Positions 56,287 to 64,000 of a stretch of DNA of 64,000 bases are shown one piece after another; position 1 is the stretch's first letter; each line of letters begins with the position of its first letter. The DNA comes from Riptortus pedestris. Lineage: Eukaryota; Arthropoda; Insecta; Hemiptera; Alydidae. The stretch lies in contig CM032233.1 of assembly GCA_019009955.1 (NCBI GenBank), positions 64,577,001 through 64,641,000 on the forward strand. Direction: 5' to 3'. The notes below the pieces were generated by a model that worked only from the letters and a program-made list of their open reading frames with translations, made no database searches and was not told the DNA's origin. A program made the position numbers and the translations under genes.

Positions 56287-57680
56287 TTCTGTACTTGTTC
56301 ATCAGCATTGTTGGGGACACAGTGAGAGTATGTACAATAGCATTCGTCTTTACTCTAATGGTAATTCATATGCTTCAACACAAAGGCTGGTTAGTGCGCA
56401 TGTTCGAAATGCATCCGTTGCTAGCCTGGCACCTGCGTTTTGTATGGACTCCAACATTTTCAAAGTGCTTTTCCTGGCATATGAGTAAGCATGCGACCGT
56501 ATAGCTATGAAACTTGATATTTATAAGTTTCTTTTAAGTACATTTTGATTGATGGCCAAAATTGGACCCGAGTAGTTGTAGTTAAGAGACGTTATCCATT
56601 CTCTAAAATACGTTCAATAGGGAATATCTCTATTATTATGTATAATCTGAAATCATATTCTAAAATTACTGCCCAATATATTTTTTCCTAACTCAAAAAT
56701 TATCATCAAACTCGGTCATATTTTCAACAAATATATCTAAGATGAAGTATGAACATTAAGAATAAAATTCAGTTGTATTAGAATAGGGAATGGGATACAT
56801 TATTTCATAGGATGCGAATATTTCCTAATAAACAAGTCTTCCTCTTCTTTTTTTTAAATTTAAAGTTTATTGCAAAATATAATTTAGTCATTATTCAATT
56901 TGACTCCCAGAAGGTTTGTCCAATTGAGGTTGTTGTTCGTTGTGTAATCTAACACTATTTTAAGTACTAGAGTTTGCGATGGCTAATTAGTAAGATAGGA
57001 AATGTGTAAGAAATCTTGTTGCAAAATTAAATTTTGTTCTATACATTCTTTCTATATCGGAATATTATTCGAGATATTCTTTAGTTTTCAACAATTTTTA
57101 AACACCCCTTCTACTCATGTCGTATTATCCATAAGGTGATATACCATGAAAAGTTTCATTTGAACCTTAAATCACAAATATAGCTTTCATTGAACTTGTA
57201 CTATGCCAGATAAATGCAAGTATGTTTCTTGGGACGTCATAATTTAGGATTTTACGTTCTTAACTGCATGATTTTTATTTCATCAAAAGTATACTTGATA
57301 TTTAATAGTTTTGTGCAAAACTAGAGACCATATTGTATAATGACTGAAATTGAACATGGAATAGTTGGGGTTTAGAAAGAACAATTTGTCATATTTTCGT
57401 TATTTTGAGTTTGGGTAGAAAAACATTATATCAACAATCTTGTTGAAAATTTTCTATTCGTATTTTCTCTAACTCGATTGTTGACCCAGTTATCGGTATT
57501 TTATGGTTTAGCCTCTCATCTGCTCATACAATATTCATTCACTTTGTGCACCTGTGTCACAAAACATCACATTTACAGTTTAAATTTAATTTCCTGTTTA
57601 CAAAGGCTTATTGGCTCGCCGTTCTAGCATTTGTGAAATCTGCTCAGTTCACTCGGCCCTTGCGTGGAAAATATTTTTCA
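55687..57680 (+). repeat. Old HL-1 composite split by a LINE insertion
   Basis: Worn palindrome end (TAGTAGATTTCTTTTCATGG), TCAAACATCCATGGG, a GT/GC-rich run, then CGCCAAACTTGATATTTAT. The LINE insertion follows, then HL-1 resumes (TGATGGCCAAAATTGGACCC, TTCAACAATTTTTAAACACC). A second worn core is recognisable at about 57290-57480 (TAATGACTGAAATTGAACAT). It ends near 57680 with GTGAAATCTGCTCAGTTCAC. Confidence 0.6.
55865..56509 (-). pseudogene. Jockey-like LINE fragment with 15-bp target duplication
   Basis: On the minus strand the 5' part reads HAYSYARKSTLKMLESIQNA, then GARLATDAFRTCALTSLCVE, then AYELPLE and a stop. This is the conserved stretch between RT and RNase H in Jockey-group LINEs (usual pattern LD.IHN.G.RLA.GAFRTSP..SL..EA.E.PL). 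Next come a T-run of about 48 (56236-56283 on plus as A) and worn sequence (PLPIRFLKYTNNTSI). The 3' end is CGCCCCAGTCGCAAAATGCG and ATGAATAAATAATAATAATA. It is flanked by AAACTTGATATTTAT at 55850-55864 and 56510-56524, a perfect 15-bp duplication made in HL-1 sequence. 5'-truncated and dead. Confidence 0.85.
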
Positions 57681-57779
57681 GATTTGTCATCCAAATCCAT
57701 TAATCCGGAGTTACTTTGGATTCTCCATTTATGTAGGTTTTTAGCGGATTCTAGGGTTCTTCTCTTCCCGACCAATAGG

Positions 57780-58049
57780 CAGGGCCCCCACTACCATATG
57801 TGCAAAGTGTGCAATGCACACGAGCGCCATCTTTTAGGGGCGCCAAAACCAAGGGCCCCAAAAAAAATTTAGATTTTATTCTGTTTATTTCATTTTGATA
57901 TTTTAGTCTACAAACAAATATGACTTTTCAGTTCTTTGCTTTATTTCAAACACCTACCTACCATAAAAAAAAAGTTAATTCAATATGCCTTTAGGGGCGC
58001 TAAAATCCTTTTTTGCACACAGGCGCCAGTAGCCCTTACGGGGGCCCTG
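57780..58049. mobile_element. hAT-type MITE with 8-bp target duplication
   Basis: Starts CAGGGCCCCC and ends GGGGGCCCTG, perfect 10-bp inverted ends, within perfect 8-bp duplications CCAATAGG (57772-57779 and 58050-58057). TTAGGGGCGCCAAAA and its variant TTAGGGGCGCTAAAA occur on either side of an AT-rich core. GCACACGAGCGCCAT near the left has an inverted relative, TTGCACACAGGCGCC, at the right. 270 bp, non-coding. Confidence 0.9.
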
Positions 58050-58057
58050 CCAATAGG

Positions 58058-58910
58058 TCTTGGAGCAGGCATTTCAAATATTCAAAATATACCCTAGAAT
58101 TAAGTATTAAAAGGTACATCAAATACAGAAACTTAATTGTCTATTCAATGATAATGAACTCAGTTAGCATCAAAAGTAAATACTGTTCTGTTTTGTGTGC
58201 ATGATTTATCCTTTTAAAGCTTAGAAACTCGGCAAATTCAAGAGACCCTCATTTTATGAAAGAGACATTGAAAGCGGCCCTGGAGCGTCCTGCTATTTGA
58301 AATATAATGGCTACCCGAATAGGTCTGCGGCTAAGGAGAAATTATTTTGGAAAGGACAGGAGCCTTAAAGTCATTAAAGTATAATTTTTTTTTTTCATTT
58401 TCATAACTTTTTTAATTATTTAAACGCAATCAAGCGTCTGAGCAGAAATCAAGTTTTTTCCACTTTTTTTTTTTTCATCTTTACGCCTTTTGACTGGAAG
58501 TGAAAGCCTCTTTATTTTACCTCTTTAGATTCATTTCATATGAATAAACATATATTCGGTAGGTTGGAGTAGGGTGGGGGCAGTGAATGGGGAACTTTTG
58601 TGCCCTAATGGGAGGGTTAAAAGCGGAAAAGCTCCTGGCTTTATGTCTTCAAAGGCACTTCCCTGGTAGAGGCTCCCCCCACCCCTAGCTAGTTTTTCTC
58701 TGGGCCTGGGAGCAGATTAACACTGACCTAATATAGGCATAATACTATAGGCCTGCTCTATGGTGTGAATGTGCAGGCTCTGCTCTATGGGTCATACACC
58801 TCCTTCCATATGCTCGCTCCATTCACTCTCGCCCTTTCATAGCCCTCCCCTCTCTCCACCCTCAATCCTCAATTCCCTTTTTATTATGTGCTTAAATGAG
58901 GCCACCTCAG
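58058..58910. other. No gene; GC-richer patch
   Basis: The stretch 58560-58860 is GC-richer with CT-rich runs (CTCTCGCCCTTTC, CCTCTCTCCACCC) just upstream of the weak exon candidate. Confidence 0.35.
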
Positions 58911-58993
58911 GGATTCACTTTATAAATTGCGAGGATGAGACCCTCTCCTTTAACGTCGAGCAAACGCCCCTGAAAAATGCATATATATTAAAG
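58911..58993 (+). CDS. Weak candidate internal exon
   Basis: A CT-rich stretch and GCCACCTCAG (acceptor-like) precede a frame reading IHFINCEDETLSFNVEQTPL then KNAYILK. It runs to AAAG|GTAATTG (donor-like). The residue mix looks protein-like and the GC content exceeds that of the following sequence. It is only 83 nt, no family is recognised and no partner exon was found, so chance is a real alternative. Confidence 0.2.
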
Positions 58994-59163
58994 GTAATTG
59001 CTTCTAAACATTAATATATGCGAAGTGTAATTAAGATGCTTGTATGTCATCATTTAATAGGTGCTTTTTCTTCCCCTCTACATGCAGGCTCCGGTCTTTA
59101 TTAAGCCTCCCACTCAGTTTATCATTAATGGACCCTCCCACAAAAACAGAAAAATCTTATTAA
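58994..59163. other. No gene recognised
   Basis: Short unique stretch, nothing supported. Confidence 0.4.
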
Positions 59164-60310
59164 AGTCTGTCACGCAAGGGCAGCCTAAACTAAGCAGGTT
59201 TCCGTAGTGCTGGTGTGACACGCTAGTCATCTCATCTCACAATGTATTTTCTATTTCTAAATAAAAATCCGATGAGTAGAAATGTTCGTCAAGCAGGGGC
59301 TGCGTAAACTAAGCAGATTTCCCACGTGCGTCACTTATTTGCATTTACCTCAAAACATAAAAGTTAAATGAGAACAATATTGGCAATATTGATACTTAGT
59401 AATGTCATCTCACCAAATATTTTCTATTTCTAAGTCAAAATTCGATATGTATTAGACGGGACTTGTAGGATGAAAACAAGAACGTACTAATAACTCACTT
59501 AATATTTGGCTAACAATAACAAGAATATATCAACAATTGTAGAGTGTAAGTAGTTTAGCAAGATCAGTTCTATAAAAGTTTTCGATCCGACTCATAGTTA
59601 CAGAGATATTTTGAATTATCGACTCCCCCCCCCCCTCTATTTCAGCTATTTACTAATTTGATCTTTATTGTTGAATAATAAAACAGGTTAACAGCGAGTT
59701 TTGCTTAGATAAACTAAACTTCATTAAATCAAGACCGTAAAATCTTGATGACATCATTACCCTACGTAGTTGCTTGCATCTCACAAAATAAAGGTCCATT
59801 GAAAACAATATTTCTCATTTAAGTTTGAAATATGTCGTCATGACATATTGGGTTATTGTTAACGTGCAATGACTTAAAAGTTGGGGTTTACGGGTAATAT
59901 TTGTAATTTAAGGAAAAAACATATATAACAATATTTATAGACAATTAAATTTCTAATAAGAGTGGTTATACGCAATTTTTCGATCCGACTTATAATAACG
60001 GAAATGCTTTGAATTTTCGAAATTCCCACCCTCCGAACTACCCCCCCCCTCTCCCTCTTGTCACTTTCAGCCGTGAATGAACTTGATTTTTAATTTTACA
60101 TAAGCATAGAATTTGGTAACGATAAAACAAAAATTGAAACCGCCAGAGCAACTAACAGACATATATATATATATATATATATATAGTTTTGAACGAACCT
60201 CATTATCGCCATCTCCAATGTAGGATCGCTGGACGTTTCAGGAAAATTTTTGAAAATCGCATCATGATTTCAACCTCAATAGCTGATTCCAATTTAGGTT
60301 AATCTGCAAA
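59164..60310 (-). repeat. HL-1 element with duplicated hairpin end
   Basis: A hairpin end at 59164 (AGTCTGTCACGCAAGGGCAG) runs about 90 bp. A second end follows at 59284 (GTTCGTCAAGCAGGGGCTGC) with CTAAGCAGATTTCCCACGTG. Both are followed by the same TCTCAC..AAT.TATTTTCTATTTCTAA block, at about 59233 and 59407, so the outer end is a tandem copy. Then AAAACATAAAAGTTAAATGA (third-subfamily block), a poly-C tract near 59625, a second core near 59940-60140 and a short (AT)n at 60160-60185. It ends near 60310 with a worn palindrome. Confidence 0.75.
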
Positions 60311-61056
60311 AATTACAGTGGGTGGAAGTTTTTATAGCCTGAGCTGAAAGTTTGGTTTCTCAGACTTTCATTGTACATACTGAGAAATTATCGGCGCAAT
60401 TTATAGTAATAAAGAATATATTTTCTAAATAATAAGAATAATTTGGATAGGGAAATCGTAAAATCGTCCTGTATGTTACTGTTGAATATTCCAGTTAGAT
60501 TTAAATTACGTGTTATTATTGTGATCCTGCCTATAATTATTCTACAACGCTTGTACTTTTCTCAGTCTTGACTTATTGTATTATTATATTTAAAATTATT
60601 TCTATAGGAGTGAGTCTAGAACTCAAAACTTACTGAGTTGTTTTTAGACATACTTGGAATTTGAGAAATCTATGGCCTGAAAAATAATTTGAGCATATTT
60701 ATTTTTATATTTTTCTTGAATATTGCCTTTCAATACTAAAATTGTAAATTCTTTTTTTCTTCAGCGGTTACCAGGTTTCTGGTCACTAGCTTGGAGACCT
60801 AAGATACACGATACTTATTCTTATTTCTGCAAACTTGTGACATTATTAAAAAGTATGCTCTTTAGTTTGATGAAGATAGGAATGGTCTATAACATTTCAA
60901 GGGAGGTTACTACGGGAGTAGTGAGGAAATGAACAGACTATAAACACGTTTTATAGTGGTTATTACATTTTGTTTTTTCGAGAGGGAGCTAACTCCACTG
61001 AATGACTTTCCTTCGTTTTGTGACTAGTTATGGAAAAGATAAGAATGGATCATAAC
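60311..61056. other. No gene recognised
   Basis: Unique. An acceptor-like TTCTTTTTTTCTTCAG at about 60748-60763 opens a 55-residue frame to a stop at 60932, but the residues are not protein-like enough to call an exon. Confidence 0.35.
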
Positions 61057-61624
61057 TCCTTAAGGGAAATCTGCTATTGAGGTCGTACTCATGACGCGAT
61101 TTTCGAAACATTTCTTCAAATGTACATCGATCCTACCCAGGAGATGACGAAAATGAGGTCAGTTCAAAATTATATATATTTGTCTGTTAACGCTCTAGCG
61201 GTCGCAATTTTTGGCTGATCGTTACCAAACTCGATATTTAAACGTTTTATGCAAAAAGACAAATCAAGTTCGTTAATGGCTGAAATCGGACCAGTGGGAG
61301 GGGGGGGGTTTAGAGGGGGGATTTACGAGAATTCGAAATATCTCCGTTACCGTACGTCGGGTCAAACAATGGTATAGAACCAATCTTATTGGAAATTAAA
61401 TTTACTATAAATATTGTTCTACACATTTATTCTCTATTGTGAATATTAACCGAGATATTTGCATTTTTATTAAATGTAGTCGAATAACGGAGGAGTGAGT
61501 TTCCCGCCAAAACCTAGTTCGGCCGTTTCCGTAACTTTTCGGCTCTCGTTTGGAGATTTCTCTATTGTATAACTTCACGTGGGAAATCTGCTTAGTTTAC
61601 ACAGCCCCTGCGTGACGGACTTTT
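61057..61624 (+). repeat. HL-1 element, short form, head truncated
   Basis: It begins in the middle of the palindrome (CCTTAAGGGAAATCTGC) and then follows the consensus: ATGACGCGATTTTCGAAA, ATCGATCCTACCCAGGAG, ATATATATT only, AACGCTCTAGCGGTCGCAAT, poly-G near 61301, TAGTTCGGCCGTTTCCGTAA. It ends CTGCGTGACGGACTTTT. Confidence 0.9.
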
Positions 61625-61739
61625 ATTTATTATTTTATATTTATACTTTTAGAGGGCTGTTTTTATTTGGAGGAATTTCATGTAGCACGCAGTGATCAGG
61701 TATACATTGGAATTGGAATTATTTGTTATAACCTTTAAA

Positions 61740-62010
61740 CCCGGGATTCCCAAAGTGGTCGATATCGGTTTCCCGACGAGGTCTAAATCGACCTCTATTA
61801 ATTAACCCAAGCTTGAACTTAGTAAGTATCATTGTTGTACCTTTAAAAAACTCAACAAGTTGATAAGCGTGCACAAGTTTGTACAAGATGAAGAACTCGG
61901 CAAGTCAATAAGCGAGGACAAGTTCGTGCAAGATAATGAACTTGGAGCGTCATTCAGTCTTTCAGACGTTTTGACTTGCTCTGTATTTGACGAATATAAA
62001 ATTGATTTTT
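61740..62010 (+). repeat. hAT-like terminus and 45-bp tandem repeat
   Basis: CGGGATTCCCAAAGTGGTCG at about 61741 resembles the start of hAT elements (CAGGGATTCCCAAA type), but no matching right end was found. Further on, a 45-bp unit begins at 61849, 61894 and (partly) 61939. The period is 15 codons and one frame stays open (DKFVQDNELGAS) to about 62012. It may be a decayed transposon remnant; function unknown. Confidence 0.35.
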
Positions 62011-62156
62011 GCTAAAATTTATGTCTGTTTTGTTAAATTTTGATGAGAAAATTATGTCAAGTTGTTAAATTAGTAGGTATTTTGTATGAAAAGGAAAAAA
62101 AAAACAGATATAGGATTTTTAAACTAATTTGTGGGGGTCTGAGGTGTTCATTTTGG

Positions 62157-63682
62157 AAAAGTCCGTCACGCAGGTGCTGCGTAAACTAAGCAGATTTCCC
62201 GCGTGAAGTTTAACAATAGATAAATCTGCATACCAGTAACACAACACCACCGTGAATATGAAGTGAATACAAACGATAATAAGAAACCTCCCGACGGAAG
62301 CATCTGAAACGTAAACAAACAGTTCTGCCAACTTCTTTAAGGTAAGAAAAACAATTACTGTAATATATCCGAATATAACGTATTAATTTGATTGGAAATT
62401 ATTTACTATAACTAGTACTGTAATATATAATGAATCAGAATAATTTTTATCTCAATCAATCAAAATTAAGTAGCCCAAAAACTTAAGAAGGGGGGGGGGT
62501 TCACCAGAACATACTTGCATTTATCTCGTATAATAAATGTCTCTTGAAAACAATATTTGGTATTTAAGCTTTGAATGATGTGGTTTATTACATAACTGAG
62601 TATTGTTTATGTAACATGAGTAGAAGTGGGGGTTTGCTGAAGGCTGAAAACTGAAAAATAGAGAATACATGTATAGAAAAATATTTATAACACATTTAGT
62701 TTGCTATAATATTGATTCTATACATTTTTTCGATCTGACGTATAGTAATGGAAATATTTCGTATTTTCAAAATTCTCTCCATCTAAACACCCCCTCCCCT
62801 GGTCCGAATTCAGCCGTTAACGAAATCGATCTTATCGAAATATTCGAGTACTTCTGAATTGCTTTCAAAAGTAATGCTTTATTGTAATTCTACTCGTATT
62901 TCAATGTTTGTTTGATCATTACCAAACTCCTTATTTAGTCGTTTTATGCAAAAAGAAAGATCAAGTTCGTTAACGGCTGATATCGGACCAGGGGGAGGAG
63001 GGGGTTTAGAGGGGTAGAAATTTGAAAATTCGAAATATCCCTATAGCCCTATATCGATACTATGTGTTGGATCGAAAAAGTGTATAGAATGAATCTTATT
63101 GCAAATTCACTATAAATATTGTTATATACATTTATTCTCTATCGTGAATATTAACCGAGATATTTGCATTTTTCAGTTTTCAGCCTTCAGTAAATCCTCA
63201 CTTCTACTCTTGTTACACAAACAATACTCTGTTATATAATGAACCCCATTATTCGAAGCTTAAATACCGAATATTGTTTTCCAGAGACCTTTATTATACG
63301 AGATACATGCAAATGTATTCTTGTGACCCCCCCCCCCCCCAACCGTCTTAAATTCTTGGACTACTATAATTTGATTGATTGAGATAAAAATTATTCTGAT
63401 TCATTATAAATTACAGTACTAGGTATAGTAGATAGTTTTCAATAAAATGAATATGTTATATTCTGATATCTTTCAGTTATTGCTTTTCTTTCCGCTGAGC
63501 CGTTGGTTTGTTTACATTTGAGACGCCCTCCGCCGGCAATGGAAAGATTTCTTATTACCGTCTGTATTTATTCACTGCACTATTAACGGTGGTGTTGTGT
63601 TAACAGTATGTAGGTTTATCTATTATTAAATTGCACGAGGGAAATTTGCTTAGTTTACGCAGCCCCTGTGTGACGGACTTTT
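62157..63682. repeat. HL-1 long-form inverted composite, ~1.5 kb
   Basis: The minus-oriented half (62157 to about 62850) begins AAAAGTCCGTCACGCAGGTG and reaches the CCCCTGGTCCGAATTCAGCC block. After a short spacer the plus-oriented half begins near 62900 (TTTGTTTGATCATTACCAAA) and ends CTGTGTGACGGACTTTT at 63682. The halves are near-complementary over their length, so the whole can form a hairpin. There is no palindrome end and no long AT tract in the centre: the two copies are joined at their AT-core sides. Poly-G tract near 62491, poly-C near 63328. Confidence 0.88.
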
Positions 63683-63740
63683 CCAGGTAGTTAAAATAAG
63701 AAATAATTAATCTTAAAATATTGGTAAATATGAAAAAAAA

Positions 63741-64000
63741 AGTCCGTCACGCAGGGGCTGCGTAAACTAAGCAGATTTCCCATGTGAAGTTTAGCAATAG
63801 AGAAATATGCATACTGGTAACACAACACCACCATGAGTAAATGCAAACGGAAATGAGAAATCTTTCTGTTAATTTTAATCAATTCCCAACTCGAACGGCT
63901 TCTGAATTGTAAGAATAATTTATATTTTAATAACTCAAATTTTAATAGTTCAAGAACTAAAGAAGGGGGGGGGCGGACAGAACGTATTTGCATAAATCTC
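63741..64000 (-). repeat. HL-1 element, runs off the window
   Basis: AGTCCGTCACGCAGGGGCTG, CTAAGCAGATTTCCCATGTG, ACTGGTAACACAACACCACC and a poly-G tract near 63966. Nearly the same as the copy at 19700 over this stretch. Cut by the window edge. Confidence 0.88.

Noticed and set aside
60764..60932. Terminal exon after a strong acceptor-like TTCTTTTTTTCTTCAG
   Set aside because: The 55-residue frame has no recognisable motif, and pyrimidine runs followed by AG are frequent in this AT-rich DNA.

Overview
This is a eukaryotic nuclear window, AT-rich, gene-poor and packed with transposable elements and microsatellites. Two kinds of non-LTR retrotransposon remnant are recognisable. One is R1-like (about 33755-35730, plus an older piece at 6922-7690). 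The other is Jockey-like with an RNase H domain (46250-47255, plus a piece at 55865-56509). This mix suggests an arthropod, most likely an insect; I cannot name the species. No complete protein-coding gene is visible. Nothing looks bacterial or viral.

Host-gene signal is limited to exon-sized candidates. The best is a signal-peptide first exon at 9453-9546 (+). It ends at a good splice donor in phase 1 and lies just downstream of a GA/GC-rich, promoter-like island (9001-9240). The 7.4 kb after it is unusually free of repeats and could be a long first intron. A second candidate is on the minus strand at 22265-22431, about 55 residues with splice-like ends and a CUB-like C-terminal half. A weak third is at 58911-58993 (+).

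The dominant feature is one dispersed non-autonomous element family, which I label HL-1. About 30 copies and fragments cover roughly 17 kb, about a quarter of the window by my rough count. One end is TTTTAGCAG followed by a 20-bp palindrome (GATTTCCCTT/AAGGGAAATC). The other end is GGGAAATCTGCTTAG, then a small hairpin (CGCAG-CCC-CTGCG), then TGACGGACTTTT. The AGCAGATTTCCC sequence is therefore terminal at one end and subterminal and inverted at the other. Many copies also have an (AT)n tract at one fixed internal position and one or two poly-G tracts. This layout resembles the DINE-1/HINE non-autonomous Helentron class. Most of the long (AT)n runs in the window sit inside HL-1 copies. Several copies form head-to-head inverted composites.

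Other elements: a 638-bp fold-back element (5241-5878); two hAT-type MITEs with perfect 8-bp target duplications (29052-29254, 57780-58049); a MITE with perfect 28-bp inverted repeats (44207-44413); a tRNA-derived SINE (28562-28776 and fragments); a repeat of up to about 790 bp with a tRNA-Thr-like module inside it (32211-33000 and an inverted pair at 42316-43557); a ~320-bp tandem array interrupted by nested insertions (6695-8998); and a possible LTR-retrotransposon 5' end (27700-28150).

Region by region: 1-9000 is repeats and a tandem array; 9001-17000 is the candidate promoter, first exon and repeat-poor DNA; 17000-23150 is dense in HL-1 with one minus-strand exon candidate; 23150-31450 is mostly unique with small TEs; 31450-51600 is dense in HL-1, retrotransposon pseudogenes and the tRNA-like repeat; 51600-64000 is unique stretches alternating with HL-1 copies and MITEs.
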